64,000 nt of DNA from Tragulus kanchil (GCA_022376925.1 JAIOJX010000027.1:18431471-18495470); one strand, 5' to 3'. Shown: positions 22,789 to 34,690, numbered from the stretch's first letter. Notes: a model not told the origin generated them from the letters alone. Numbers and translations are program-made.

Positions 22789-23249
22789 TGTTTTTGATTG
22801 TATGTGTGCATATGTTTCTCAAACGAAGCCTATTGAAAACCTGTGATTTGCCTGCACCTGAGTTAATCAGTGAATAGATTTTTAGTAAATGAATGAAGCC
22901 CTTTATAGTTTCAGGTAAGCCCTGAAGCTTACTAACCCTTTATAGCTTGCAGGTCAAGGCTTCTTTCTTTCCCCTCTCTTCAGCTATTCAGACAAGTAGG
23001 TGATAAATGTCATGTACATATTGCTTTATGTAGATTTGTTCTTCATGCTGCTGAGATAATGATCTTAAGGTGAAATTTAACTTAGCTTTGTACCCTGAGT
23101 GCATGGTTTGTTCTTTTGTTTGGACTCTGGGTTTTGTGATAACTAGGTTTTCTTTCTTTCTTTCCTTTTGTTGACTTATTTTGTCTTACCACTATAGGCC
23201 ATCAGAAACTCTTGAGTTTTTTGAGACAAGAATAGTATTTAATAACATC

Positions 23250-23488
23250 TATGCCTCAGGAGTCAGGCAGACTAGATTTGACTCTCTGTATCACCAACTG
23301 AATGATCTTGGATAAATAATAATAATAATAATAAAAACTCCTCATCTTCTTCATCTTATCCAGATAATATTATAATACTGTCTATTTCACTAGATTGCTG
23401 TGAGCATTGCCCTGCATAAAGTGATTGATGATAATAATAACAACAATGACTAGGCCTGATGGTTATTGTTGTTATCATGTACAGGATT
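23250..23488 (+). mobile_element. MIR element, nearly full length
   Basis: Order of landmarks: ggagtcaggcagactagatt, tgaatgatcttggataaa, an aataataata run, gattgctgtgagcattgc, aaagtgattgatgataataa, and a 3' end gttattgttgttatcatg. This follows the MIR consensus from 5' (ggagtcagacagacctgg) to 3' (ctattattattatt). It is old and diverged. The duplicate lies at about 24340-24578. Confidence 0.82.
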
Positions 23489-23670
23489 AAATGAGGAAAC
23501 TTCTATTTTAGCATCTATTATAACAGAGTCAAGTCAGTTATTTCTTTGGTTGACTGTTTTTCTTGACAAAATAGACACACCATAAGCTTAGGACTGTGTG
23601 TCTTATTGATCCTTATTGAACTGCCATCAGGTGGAGTAGAATACAAATATTCAGTCCCCCTAAACTATTT

Positions 23671-23878
23671 TTGGGCTTCCTTGGTGGCTCAGATGGTAAA
23701 GAATCTGCCTACAATGCAGGAGACCTGGGTTTGATCCTTGGGCTGGTAAGATCCCCTGGAGAATGGGATGGCCACCGACTGCAGGAGATCTCATGGACAG
23801 AGGAGCCTGGCAAGCTACAGTCCATGGGGTTTCAAAGAGTTGGAAACAACGGAGTGACTGTCACTTTCACTTTCAAAC
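23671..23878 (+). mobile_element. Bov-tA-type SINE, duplicate of 22581-22788
   Basis: Carried by tandem duplication 7; appears identical to the upstream copy. Not an independent insertion. Confidence 0.93.
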
Positions 23879-24339
23879 TGTTTTTGATTGTATGTGTGCA
23901 TATGTTTCTCAAACGAAGCCTATTGAAAACCTGTGATTTGCCTGCACCTGAGTTAATCAGTGAATAGATTTTTAGTAAATGAATGAAGCCCTTTATAGTT
24001 TCAGGTAAGCCCTGAAGCTTACTAACCCTTTATAGCTTGCAGGTCAAGGCTTCTTTCTTTCCCCTCTCTTCAGCTATTCAGACAAGTAGGTGATAAATGT
24101 CATGTACATATTGCTTTATGTAGATTTGTTCTTCATGCTGCTGAGATAATGATCTTAAGGTGAAATTTAACTTAGCTTTGTACCCTGAGTGCATGGTTTG
24201 TTCTTTTGTTTGGACTCTGGGTTTTGTGATAACTAGGTTTTCTTTCTTTCTTTCCTTTTGTTGACTTATTTTGTCTTACCACTATAGGCCATCAGAAACT
24301 CTTGAGTTTTTTGAGACAAGAATAGTATTTAATAACATC

Positions 24340-24578
24340 TATGCCTCAGGAGTCAGGCAGACTAGATTTGACTCTCTGTATCACCAACTGAATGATCTTG
24401 GATAAATAATAATAATAATAATAAAAACTCCTCATCTTCTTCATCTTATCCAGATAATATTATAATACTGTCTATTTCACTAGATTGCTGTGAGCATTGC
24501 CCTGCATAAAGTGATTGATGATAATAATAACAACAATGACTAGGCCTGATGGTTATTGTTGTTATCATGTACAGGATT
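24340..24578 (+). mobile_element. MIR element, duplicate of 23250-23488
   Basis: Carried by tandem duplication 7. Same landmark order, including the aataataata run and the attgttgttatcatg end. Confidence 0.82.
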
Positions 24579-24592
24579 AAATGAGGAAACTT

Positions 24593-25429
24593 ACTGCAGG
24601 CATAATACAACTTTCATGTGTATCCGAACATCAAAATCCAACAGGAGAAAAGCAGACACACACACACCTTGGTCTCCATGGTGCCAAGACTGTTTCTTCC
24701 CTAAGCCATCAACCCCCGGTTTTCAGTGAAGGATTATTCACTCTGGGAGCTCAGTTCCTGCATTATTCATGCCATTCTGCATGCAACTAGATTTATGTGT
24801 CAGGAAAAACATACAAATGGAATCCGATTTACTCGCACAAGTTCCTGGACTGTTTGATTTATGTTTGAGTAAATAAAGACATATGTCTTATAGGTATTGG
24901 CTTCACTTCTCTTTAGAAATGGAAGTGCAGGGCTTCAGGTTCTTTTCTTGGCAGGCATAGGCTTCTGAAGTTTTGCAAGCAAGGCAACCTCCAGTCATAC
25001 ACTCAATTTTCAACTGTGTGCCTTTTCCTTTGGTGTCTGCATTCAGCACTTTCAGAAGCAAGGCAACGGAAATTTACAGCCCTGCAACATAGGAAAAGGT
25101 TCAAGAGTTCCTAGTTGTAGGTACAAATTCTAGAAGCTAGTATCCAACAAAATCCTTGGACATTCACTATAAGTCTTTCTTGAAGATGTCAAGGTCATGG
25201 AAAGCAGGAAAAAAAAAAGACTGAGAAACTATCAGAGAATAAGGAGACTTGGCAGCTAAATGCAACATAGTATCATGAATTGGATCTTGGAAGAGAAAAC
25301 AGAGAAAATGATGGAAACAGGGAAGACCTTTAAGTGAAGTCTGGCCTTTAGTTACTAGTTCGATACCAGTGTTGGTGTTTCAGTCCGACAAATGCATGAG
25401 GGCTTTAGGAGATGGTAACACTAGGAGTG
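24593..25429. other. Unannotated non-coding stretch
   Basis: Start of the longest part of the window without tandem duplication (24593-30752). No gene or repeat recognised apart from a short CA run near 24657-24667. Confidence 0.4.
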
Positions 25430-25545
25430 GAGAAGGACATGGTGACCCACTCCAGTGTTGTTGCCTGGGAAATCCCACAGACAGGGAGCCTGCTGGGCTA
25501 CAGTCCATGAAGTTGCAAAGAGTCAGATAGGACTGAGTGACTGGA
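25430..25545 (+). mobile_element. Bov-tA-type SINE, 3' half
   Basis: gagaaggacatggtgaccca, gtgttgttgcctgggaaatc, tgctgggctacagtccatg, ending at ataggactgagtgactgg. The tRNA-derived head is missing or too diverged to see; a poor head may lie at about 25362-25425. Confidence 0.82.
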
Positions 25546-26447
25546 TACACACGCACACAAAATGAGGGATCACCATGTGAGCTATGAAGCCATCTTTAGC
25601 ACAAAAATCAATAAAGGTCCACCTGTTTAAAATCAGGTTGAATTATGTTCAGTGAAGCGACCCCTGACAAAACAAGCTTGGGTTTTTACAAATCTAGCTG
25701 AGCATCATGTGGCTGGATGTAGAATAAATAGTAAAATATATAATATTTTTATTCACTAAATATAATCCCCAAACAATCATTTCAGAAAATCACAGGTCTC
25801 TACTAAAGAAGTATACATGTATTACCTATTTGATCAGTAGCTACTCGTCATAGCCAATCAATTTTTAATGAAATCTGGAAAATCGCATGAATACATATCA
25901 GGATACATTGTGAAATGTTTCTCAGATGTCAGTTTGGGTTATACATGAAACTATTTTTTAAAACCTTCCTCTTAAGTGCTGAGTGTCTAACACTCACACA
26001 ACCATCACAGAGCCCCTGGTGATGGTCATGTGCAGAGAGCCAGAGCAACACGGGGTACAATTTGTGTGTAGCATCTGTGACAAAGCACAACTGAGCAGAA
26101 CCAGTGTCAGAGTCATGTGTTTCTGGCTCACGGCTTATTGGCAGGTCAAGAAGGGACTAGAATTTAAACTTTCCAAATTATATCTGAGAAGAGAAACTGA
26201 ATCCTACAGTTTAAGTTAGAAAAGAGCATAATTTTGGTCCAGACTTTAATTGCTTTTGCCATCCCAAGTGTTCTTGGAACATAAGATCTGTGTACCAATT
26301 ATGCAGTTTAACATAAATTTCTCCAGATTTTACGATAAATATTTTGGAAACCAAATATCTACACATGACAATTATGTTGTATTTTCATGAACTGATAAGC
26401 TTTTCACTGTTATTTACAACTCAAATCATAAAATGCTGTTTCTCTGA
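25546..26447. other. Unannotated non-coding stretch
   Basis: AT-rich single-copy DNA. A 78-codon open frame at 25983-26219 contains cysteines (for example VCSICDKAQ) but no recognisable domain. I see nothing to support a gene. Confidence 0.4.
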
Positions 26448-26480
26448 CACACACAGACACACACACACAGACACACACAC
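26448..26480. repeat. CA/GACA microsatellite
   Basis: Short imperfect repeat of acacac and acag units directly before a Bov-tA. Such arrays often grow from the ends of ruminant SINEs. Confidence 0.85.
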
Positions 26481-26481
26481 A

Positions 26482-26697
26482 GTTGCTAAATCACTTCAGT
26501 TATGTCCAGTTCTTTGCAGCTCCATGGACCACAGCCTGCAAGGCTCCTCTGTCTATGTGATTTTCCAGGCAAGAATACTGGACTGGGTTGCCATTTCCTT
26601 CTCCAGGGAATCTTCCAGACCCAGGGACTGAACCCTTGCCTCAGGTTATCTCCTGCATTGGAAGGTGGTTTCTTTACCACGAGCACCACCTGGGAAG
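26482..26697 (-). mobile_element. Bov-tA-type SINE
   Basis: Starts at gttgctaaatcacttcagtt, passes gattttccaggcaagaatac and ccttctccagggaatcttcc, and ends at gagcaccacctgggaaga. Full length, inverted. Confidence 0.92.
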
Positions 26698-27720
26698 AAT
26701 CAATTGAAGAATACACTTTTGTCAGTGACTCCAAAATACACCACTCTAAGCTCTGTACAGTTGAGACAACACATTATATAATAGCAGTGGAAACACAAAC
26801 ACAAAATTATTTAAAATCACGTGAATTTAGAATCATGGGAGTCTTCCTAAAATGGCATGTGAGCTTTAGAAATGTTACTCATCTGAGCACCTTTGGATTC
26901 CTCTTCTACATTTTCTTGAACTGAATATGCTGAAAACATTTGGTAGAAAATAATACACTTGAAGTTGTAACTGTATGATATTTACAATAATAATTTAAAA
27001 GGGGGGAACAAAGTTATTGGCCCTATTTAAGAAAAGCACTGGAAAGATACAGAAAGGATAGAAGACTCAGTGAAGACATGCCCCTTATGTGGTGCAGGAT
27101 ACATTGTTGATCGAAGTCTCTTAGGAGAGTCTTAGAAAGTCTTAGGAGAGCTGAGAAAGTCTAAGTATCTCAATTTCACTTTGTCTAAATAATGATTTGA
27201 ACACCAGTCTTTTCCACGAATGGGCACCTCATTCTAATGATGTCTGGATGACTGGAGTCTATAACGTTTGAACATCATTGCATAAATGTTTGGTAAAATA
27301 TGTGTGGCATGTGAAGTGAAATGTGCAGAATTGATTTTCAAGCCAATGACACCATTTGGTGCAAACTATATCACTTTGGTTATATAATCCCATGATTTTA
27401 ATACATGAATGTTCCATGAAAACATACAGGATTAGCTTTCATTTATTTTCCAATTTATTGTACTCCTTAAAACTCACTGGATTCAATCTTCAGGCACACC
27501 TGTAAAACAGAGAAGTACAAAAAGAAGCTGGAAAAAAGACCTAATGAAATTTCTCTGGGGAACTTAAATCATAGGCAAATACTCTGCTCACATCCGGTCT
27601 TTCTATTTTTCCCATTAAGCAAGCAACTGCCTCCTTCCAGGAACTCATTTCAATTCTACAACAGATGTTCATTTTCATTTTACTGGGAGAGGAGTACAAC
27701 TGTTTCTGATACTTATTTTT
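26698..27720. other. Unannotated non-coding stretch
   Basis: About 1 kb with no repeat or gene recognised. A short local repeat of cttaggagag and agaaagtct lies at 27119-27163. Confidence 0.4.
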
Positions 27721-27928
27721 GCTGTTGTTCAGTTGCTAAGTTGTGTTTGACTCTTTGTGACCCCATGAACTGTAGTCCACCAGGCTCCTCTGTCCATGGG
27801 ATTTCCCAGGCAAGAACACTGGAGTGGGCTGCCATTCCTTTTTCCAGGGGTTCTTTCCAACCAGGGATCAAACCCACATCTTTTGGACTGCAGGCAGATT
27901 CTTTACCACCAAGCCAGCAGGGAAGCCT
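27721..27928 (-). mobile_element. Bov-tA-type SINE
   Basis: Starts at gctgttgttcagttgctaag, passes ctttgtgaccccatgaactg and tccatgggatttcccaggc, and ends at agccagcagggaagcct. Full length, inverted. Confidence 0.94.
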
Positions 27929-29670
27929 CTTGTATTTAGGGGGAAATAGGTACCTCCTCACAATATGGAATATTGCTATCGAAGTCAGTGACGTTGCATC
28001 CTTCACTTTTCTCTCCTAGTTTAGCTACTAACATTTCATGTTTGTGGGTGGTAGAACCTGCCTGTGGACTCTCATAGACTCTGTTGGTTTCATAGCCTTT
28101 AAGAGATTATGTTTCTTTCCTTGGAGTCCTTCCTTGGAAGTACGCTGGCTGTCCTGAAACAACTGTATTGAGAATTTCTTTTTCAATGGGGTGCCCTCCA
28201 TCAGACAGTGTGGCCTCTGGCACTTTATGAATTCAGGAAATTACTCCTGCTCTATTCTGACTCTGAAAGGCTGGAGGGAGGGACCTAATGGTCAGACATG
28301 AAGGGTATGGAATCTGTTTCATCCCACTGAACCCTTTTATTCAGATGTTAGGAGTTTCTACCTTCACTATAATTAGACTGTTTCCAACGGTGGTCTGAAG
28401 AATGTTCCATATGTATTTTTCATCTACTTAGAATTGGCAATGGAATGGCAGGAAGTTCTCCTGGAAGGCTCTCAGGAGATTAGCATATACTTATTAAAAT
28501 CGAAGGTTTATAAAGCTCATTGATACACTTTAGGCTTGAAAATAGAGGTAGAGAATATTTACTTCCTAATTATAAAGGCAATTAAAATCATTGATGATGG
28601 CTGATACAATAGGTAGTTTGTAGTATAAAAAAAATATTGCTTCTGTTTAAGAACTGTCATGAGATTTCAAATGAAGGAAAGGAATTCATCATGTCTAATA
28701 CTATTCTGTGAAAGTGGATCCTTAAAAAATTAAATAATACATGTGAATATGTGAATTATACATTTTTCCTGAACAGATAAGGTTACTTACTGGTTCATAA
28801 AACAAGTATTTATAGACAGCTGATCATGTGTCGTATACGGTCCTAGACCAGGTGGAATTAAAAAGCATTGGATAATGCATTCGTTTTGCTCTTACAGATA
28901 CCACGAAGGAGAACAAAGATTCAAAACAATGATTATCCTAAATGTGTTAAGTGGAATGTGAAGATGTGGATGAACCATTAGAAAAACCATGAGGAAGGAC
29001 AAAGGGAGTTAGATAAAAATCTAAAGAACAGGTTCTTATGGGGGATGTCTTCTGGACTATTTGAAAAAAAGTGTAGAACTTAGCCAGACCACAGGACAAA
29101 GGCATTCCTGAAAAAAAAAAGTCAGGAAAGAAATCAAAACACAGACATGAGAAATTGCATGCTGTGTATAAAGAGAAAAAATTTCTGGAGGATACATCTA
29201 AAGTGGGAATTGGTGGAGAATGAGACTAAAGAGCTGGGGAGAAGCCAGTGGTTTTTTTTGTTTGTTTCCCTTTGGATGGAAACTGTATTTGAAGGAAAGC
29301 TATTAATGCATTTTGGGTGGCAAACTGTAATTTTAATTTGTTCACCCTGATGTCTCCATGGAGAATCAGTTTAAAGGGGGCAAAGACTGTTGAGGGTAGG
29401 AGAAGAAAGTGAGGAGGCTATAGCTGGTCACGAGGCCAAGACCTGGGACACAGATGTGTGAACGGTTTCCACGTACAGACAACAAGGCAGCAGAGAGTGG
29501 ACATTTGCTGCCCAGGATCCAACAATTAGAATAGATCAGCCAGTATTTTAATTTATGCAGGTTTATCCATGCCCCAGGGGCTTGAGACTCAAGTCCTTGA
29601 AATCTGCCTGTGTCCAAATGGAAAACTTTTGTGCCTCACATCCTCTCTAATTCTTAACATTTTTTTTTCC
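27929..29670. other. Unannotated non-coding stretch
   Basis: 1.7 kb of single-copy DNA with no clear repeat or gene. The segment at 28800-28950 has weak similarity to old mammalian LINE/SINE text (aagtatttatagacagctga, ggtcctagaccagg), too weak to name. A-runs occur at 28627 and 29111. Confidence 0.4.
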
Positions 29671-29737
29671 TTAAAAAAAAATTTTTTTTTAACTGAAGTA
29701 TAATTGTTTTACAATGTGTTGGTTTCTTTTTCTGCCA
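29671..29737 (-). mobile_element. L1 3'-end fragment
   Basis: Alternating T- and A-runs are followed by aactgaagtataattgtttt and acaatgtgttggtttcttt, the reverse complement of the artiodactyl L1 3' terminus. Only about 65 bp remain. Confidence 0.6.
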
Positions 29738-30287
29738 TTTTGACTATAGTCTTATAGAAAGAGAAGGAATCTTCTTTCCTAGGGTTGCTAAAAATGCCAC
29801 TGAAATAATTCTGGTCACAGATGGCCCCGGGCCACATATTCCATTTATTTTTAAATATAGAGAGTTCCTGCATGTGTGTGTGTGTCTACTTGAGAAAAGG
29901 GTAAATAGACGGAAGCGTGCCTGACTCTCCTCATATATATCACTCATTTAGAACACAGGCCTCTTTCTGATATATATTAAATCTAAGCGGTCTGGAATTA
30001 TGTGTCTGTGATGATACCTGCAGTCTCTGTCTCGTTCATCTTTCAGATTTTGGTTTCCTCCTGGATTTTGACCTCCATTTATTCCCCCATCCGCTGTCTT
30101 TTCTGGGGTTTCTCTTCCATGTCTATCTACAGGATGACTGACTTGCCTGTTGTAACTGTGTATCAAGTGTCTATCCTTGGTTCTCAGGAAGAATCGAAGC
30201 ACAGCATGTCTACAACTAAAGTAATCCTGTTGCAAATCCCTCGTCTACTCCACCCAAAGCAGGATTCTGCCTCTGATTTGTTGATCC
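29738..30287. other. Unannotated non-coding stretch
   Basis: Contains a short GT run near 29874-29885. Overlapping open frames on both strands at 29948-30340 encode nothing I recognise. Confidence 0.4.
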
Positions 30288-30488
30288 ATCTCGTGGTGGC
30301 TCAGATGGTTAAGGGTCTGCCTGCAGTGCAGGAGATGTAGATTTGACCCCTGGTCATCCAGAGATGATCCCCTGGAGAAGGGAATGGCAACTCACTTCAG
30401 TATTCTTGCCTGGAAAATCCCATGGGTGGAGGATTCTGGCTACAGTCCATGGGGCGGAAAAGAGCTGGACACAATTGAGTGACTAGAC
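30288..30488 (+). mobile_element. Bov-tA-type SINE
   Basis: Plus orientation: ctcgtggtggctcagatgg, ctgcagtgcaggagatgtag, gatcccctggagaagggaat, attcttgcctggaaaatcc, tacagtccatggggcgg, ending with acaattgagtgactag. Nearly full length. Confidence 0.92.
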
Positions 30489-30875
30489 AGGGAAGGTATT
30501 ATAGATGTACATTTATGTTAAATATTTTAGGAGAGGTTGTAATATTTATGAGCCTTTTCCAATCCATAATTTGTGCTTTCTTCTCCTAACTATATGTTAA
30601 TATTCACACTCCGCTTTGGCAGGTTAGTATAACACTTGGGCTCCCAACATGGGCTCAGTTTCTACCACGTAGCGATCTGAAAACAGCAATCAGTGATTTG
30701 CTCCATAAAGTGTGGACTAAAAGGTACTTCTAGGAGGGAATGAGATTTCCCTCTCTATATTCCAAAGGATGGTGTGAAATGGCCTGTACTTTCACATACT
30801 GCTTTAACTTTCATACTGTACATCAAAGAAATACCAAAGAAGGTACTCACTGCAAATTTTTTTAAAAAAGGAATG

Positions 30876-31072
30876 TCTGCGCATGCTCAGTCATGTCTGA
30901 CACTTGTGACCCCACAGCCTGTAGCCCACCAGGCTCCTCTGTCCACGGGATTCTCCAGGTAAGAACACTGAAGTGGGCTGCCATGCTCCAGGGGTTTTCC
31001 TGACCCAGGGATCAAGCCCACATCTCCTGCACTTCAGGCAAATACTTTAATGTGGAGTCACTGGGGAAGCCT
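30876..31072 (-). mobile_element. Bov-tA-type SINE
   Basis: Starts at gcgcatgctcagtcatgtc, passes cacgggattctccaggtaag and ggttttcctgacccagggat, and ends at gtcactggggaagcct. Inverted. It lies 270 bp before a plus-orientation Bov-tA, forming an inverted pair. The duplicate is at 31993-32189. Confidence 0.93.
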
Positions 31073-31344
31073 AAAAAGGAATGTAATGTATTTCAAACCC
31101 AAATAATGGTGGAGGTATGAGAGATCTGGTCATATCCTCCACTCCTGAGAGCATCTGTTTGGATTTTAATATTAAGTCTAGTGGAAAAAGGAGGAAATCG
31201 AGTGTCTGATGAAGGCAGAAGAGAAAAGGGAAGCAACAGATTGGAACAGTCATTGGAGAGACATTCTTTCCTAGTATAAAACATGGATATGAATTCTGTG
31301 TATATATACAATCTCTTATGTGAATACGTATATACATATGTATA

Positions 31345-31532
31345 GGGGCTTTTCAGGTGCTTCAGGGGTAAAGAACCCTCCTGTCAATCCCTGGGCTGGG
31401 AAGATCCCCTGGAGGAGGAAATGGCAACCCTCTCCAGTACTCTTGCCTGGAAAATCCCATGGTCAGAGGAACCTGACTGGGTATGGTCCATGGCGTCCCA
31501 AAGAGTCAGACATGACTTAGTGACTGAGTGCA
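31345..31532 (+). mobile_element. Bov-tA-type SINE
   Basis: Plus orientation: ggggcttttcaggtgcttc, tcaatccctgggctgggaag, gaggaggaaatggcaaccc, ggtatggtccatggcgtcc, agtcagacatgacttagtga. A TG microsatellite follows its tail at 31553-31580. The duplicate is at 32462-32649. Confidence 0.92.
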
Positions 31533-31548
31533 CACATACACGTATACC

Positions 31549-31584
<36 letters not shown>

Positions 31585-31661
31585 CACGCATATAGACACA
31601 CACCAACACACAGTTCTCCATCCTCCAATAATGTGATATAAAAATTCTTTAGCAAAACTTA

Positions 31662-31824
31662 GTCTTGGTACTTTCCTGTGGTCCAGTGGTTAAGATTTTA
31701 GCTTCCAATGCAGGGGTTTGGTCTCTGATAAGGAAAGTGAAGATCCACATGCCTCACAGTCAAAAAACCAAAACATAACACAGAAGCAATGGTATAATAA
31801 ATTCAATAAAGACTTTTAAATGGT
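31662..31824 (+). mobile_element. CHR-2-like tRNA-Glu-derived SINE
   Basis: Head tggtccagtggttaagattt, then ccaatgcaggggtttgg, and a tail of aaaaccaaaacataacacag and ttcaataaagactttt. This tail is typical of CHR-2-like ruminant SINEs and differs from the CpG-rich variant at 17879. The duplicate at 32779-32962 keeps more of the tail (acattaaaaaaaatctc). Confidence 0.85.
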
Positions 31825-31992
31825 CACCCCTCTTGCTATGTGATAAACTCATTTTCCATGCTGACAAACCTCTATATTCCAAAGGATGGTGTGAAATGGC
31901 CTGTACTTTCACATACTGCTTTAACTTTCATACTGTACATCAAAGAAATACCAAAGAAGGTACTCACTGCAAATTTTTTTAAAAAAGGAATG

Positions 31993-32189
31993 TCTGCGCA
32001 TGCTCAGTCATGTCTGACACTTGTGACCCCACAGCCTGTAGCCCACCAGGCTCCTCTGTCCACGGGATTCTCCAGGTAAGAACACTGAAGTGGGCTGCCA
32101 TGCTCCAGGGGTTTTCCTGACCCAGGGATCAAGCCCACATCTCCTGCACTTCAGGCAAATACTTTAATGTGGAGTCACTGGGGAAGCCT
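31993..32189 (-). mobile_element. Bov-tA-type SINE, duplicate of 30876-31072
   Basis: Carried by tandem duplication 8; appears identical to the upstream copy. Confidence 0.92.
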
Positions 32190-32461
32190 AAAAAGGAATG
32201 TAATGTATTTCAAACCCAAATAATGGTGGAGGTATGAGAGATCTGGTCATATCCTCCACTCCTGAGAGCATCTGTTTGGATTTTAATATTAAGTCTAGTG
32301 GAAAAAGGAGGAAATCGAGTGTCTGATGAAGGCAGAAGAGAAAAGGGAAGCAACAGATTGGAACAGTCATTGGAGAGACATTCTTTCCTAGTATAAAACA
32401 TGGATATGAATTCTGTGTATATATACAATCTCTTATGTGAATACGTATATACATATGTATA

Positions 32462-32649
32462 GGGGCTTTTCAGGTGCTTCAGGGGTAAAGAACCCTCCTG
32501 TCAATCCCTGGGCTGGGAAGATCCCCTGGAGGAGGAAATGGCAACCCTCTCCAGTACTCTTGCCTGGAAAATCCCATGGTCAGAGGAACCTGACTGGGTA
32601 TGGTCCATGGCGTCCCAAAGAGTCAGACATGACTTAGTGACTGAGTGCA
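32462..32649 (+). mobile_element. Bov-tA-type SINE, duplicate of 31345-31532
   Basis: Carried by tandem duplication 8. The TG run after it (32670-32699) differs from that of the upstream copy. Confidence 0.92.
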
Positions 32650-32778
32650 CACATACACGTATACCTCTATGTGTGTGTGTGTGGGGTGTGTGTGTGTGTA
32701 TACACGCATATAGACACACACCAACACACAGTTCTCCATCCTCCAATAATGTGATATAAAAATTCTTTAGCAAAACTT

Positions 32779-32962
32779 AGTCTTGGTACTTTCCTGTGGT
32801 CCAGTGGTTAAGATTTTAGCTTCCAATGCAGGGGTTTGGTCTCTGATAAGGAAAGTGAAGATCCACATGCCTCACAGTCAAAAAACCAAAACATAACACA
32901 GAAGCAATGGTATAATAAATTCAATAAAGACTTTTAAATGGTCTACATTAAAAAAAATCTCA
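32779..32962 (+). mobile_element. CHR-2-like SINE, duplicate of 31662-31824
   Basis: Carried by tandem duplication 8, with a more complete 3' tail than the upstream copy, whose end is degraded at the junction. Confidence 0.85.
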
Positions 32963-32979
32963 CTCTTGCTATGTGAACA

Positions 32980-33452
32980 CCAATATTCTTAGTTATTTTC
33001 TAAATGTACAGTAGTTTATCTCTGGTCTCCATTTTTCCCATTTGGTCATTAAAATGATCTTCTTAACACTGGCACAGTATTTTGCAGGTATCATTTTTCT
33101 TCTCCTCCTGTTCCTTTTTCTGCTTCATCTTCTAAGCTCTATAATAACCTCTGTTCACATTTGTGACTTTCAGAGAGAACCAAAACGGATAGCAAAAAAA
33201 AATCATAAATTCATTATGAAATTTTACTCTATGTGTTTTTTTTTATGTATTCTCCAGCTTGCAAGGAGTATGTTAATGGGGATTTCTAATTTTGTTCTTC
33301 AGAATGAAACAGTGTGGAGTTGTTGAATTTCTGGACTCCTCCTATATTTTTCAGGCCTGACACTATCCATCTTGTATATTGAATGACACCTTTTACTTCA
33401 ATCAGTCAACTAATACTGTGAAAAGAAGTGGAACAGTTTCTTCCTGTCTTGA
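32980..33452. other. Unannotated non-coding stretch
   Basis: AT-rich. A 94-codon open frame at 33042-33326 starts with a hydrophobic run (FLLLLFLFLLHLL), which comes from a T/C-rich tract; I do not consider it a gene. Confidence 0.4.
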
Positions 33453-33799
33453 CAGAGGACATTTTTTTTTTTTAAGATTTATTTATTTATTTATTTTTGG
33501 GCGGGGGTCGGGTTGGGGAGGCAGGAGGGCCACTTCTATTGGTCTTTCATTTGTCTGTTTTCATCCGCCTTTGTTCCTTGGCTCCTGTGGGCCTCGCATC
33601 GCGGTGGCGTCTGTCGTTGCTGAGCGCCGGCTCTGGGCGCATGCGCTCCAGAGCTCCGGCTCGGTAATTGGACACATAGGTCCAGCCGCTCCGCGGCACG
33701 TGGGATCTTCCCAGGCCAGGGATCGAGCCGGCGCCCCTTGCACTGCAAGGCGGTGTCCTTACCCACTGGACCACCAGGGGAAGCCCGGCAGAGGACATT
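33453..33799 (-). mobile_element. CHR-type SINE, young CpG-rich variant, with target-site duplication
   Basis: The body (about 33464-33788) is flanked by the 11-bp direct repeat cagaggacatt at 33453-33463 and 33789-33799. It has a T-rich tail with ttta units, a CpG-rich body (cgcatcgcggtggcgtctgt, gctcggtaattggacacat) and the head complement accaccaggggaagccc. CpG retention is high, so the copy is young. Confidence 0.92.
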
Positions 33800-33904
33800 G
33801 ATACTATATTTCCCAGATTCTGTGGTCAAATTGAACCTTTACTGATGGTCCCTCCAATGACTGCCTAGGAAGATCAGTAAAAATCATTGCCTTATGTTGT
33901 GTCC

Positions 33905-34258
33905 ACCTGTTTTCTGCCTGCATGGATTGTAGTCAGCCAGGCTCCTCTGCTGCCCTCCTCTTCTCCTGCCCCTAGTCTTTCCCAGCATCAGGGTCTTTCT
34001 CAGTGAGTTGGCTCTTTGCATCAGGTGGCCAAAGTGTTGAAGCTTCAGCATCAGTCCTTCCAGTGAATATTCAGGTTAATTTCCTCTGAGATTGACAGGT
34101 TTGATCTCCTTGCAGTCTCAAGACTCTCAAGAGTCTTCTCCAGCACCACAGTTCAAAAGCCTCAATTCTTTGGTGCGCAGCTTTCTTTATGATCCAACTC
34201 TCCCATCCATACACGACTACTGGAAAAGCCATCATTTGACTATATTGACCTTTGTATG
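33905..34258 (-). mobile_element. BovB (RTE-type LINE) coding remnant
   Basis: On the minus strand the frame reads MAFPVVVYGWESW, then IEAFELWCWRRLLRV, the conserved BovB reverse-transcriptase C-terminal region, before frame disruption. DNA landmarks include cagcatcagggtctttctc and caggtggccaaagtgttg. It is a 5'- and 3'-truncated pseudo-element. 33974-34258 is copied at 35069-35353. Confidence 0.9.
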
Positions 34259-34483
34259 AAAAGAAGTCAAATGAATACAAATAGGATATCAGAAGCAGGA
34301 GCATCTAATTCCTGAACCCACCAGCGCTTTCTGCTAAATCACAGACTCTCCTTGTTGAAATCAGCCTGTGCAGACAAAGGAAAACAAAACAGCCATGGGC
34401 AAACATTATAAAATATGTGCTGTTTCTCTTCCAAGTCCGAGGCTTTTATATACACCAGTGGCGCCACATGGAAAAGTAAAAGT

Positions 34484-34690
34484 GAACGTGTTAGTCACTC
34501 AGTCAAGTCAAACTCTTTGTGACCCCGTGGACCATAGCCCACCAGGCTCCTCTCCATGAGATTCTCCAGGAGAAAATACTGGTGTAGATAGCCACTCCCT
34601 TCTCCAGGGGATCTTCCTCAGTGAGGGACAGAACCTGGGTCTCCCGCATGTCAGGCAGAATTTTTGCCATCTGAGCCACCAGGGAAGCCT
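34484..34690 (-). mobile_element. Bov-tA-type SINE
   Basis: Starts at gtgttagtcactcagtcaag, passes gtgaccccgtggaccatagc and ttctccaggggatcttcc, and ends at gagccaccagggaagcct. Inverted, full length. The duplicate lies at 35579-35785. Confidence 0.93.

Larger units (their letters stand above)
22414..24592. repeat. Tandem direct duplication 7 (period 1090)
   Basis: 22414-23503 is repeated at 23504-24592 with almost no internal differences. The upstream copy starts inside the downstream copy of duplication 6, so the piece beginning gcatctattataacagagtc occurs three times (21328, 22421, 23511). The junction follows gaggaaactt, where the downstream copy continues actgcagg. Confidence 0.95.
30753..32979. 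repeat. Tandem direct duplication 8 (period 1117)
   Basis: 30753-31869 is repeated from 31870 to about 32979. The upstream copy's last 50 bases (from about 31816) match the downstream copy only in scattered words. After atggtc, the downstream poly-A stretch is missing upstream and ctcttgctatgtga then drifts into unmatched text. The TG microsatellite differs: 31553-31580 is uninterrupted, while 32670-32699 has a GGGG interruption. Confidence 0.95.

Noticed and set aside
28800..28950. An old LINE/SINE fragment
   Set aside because: Only loose similarity in two phrases; could not be assigned to a family without an alignment search.
33042..33326. Open frame with a hydrophobic N-terminal run, like a signal peptide
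   Set aside because: The hydrophobic run comes from a pyrimidine-rich tract; there is no recognisable protein, no splice context and no supporting conservation that I can see.
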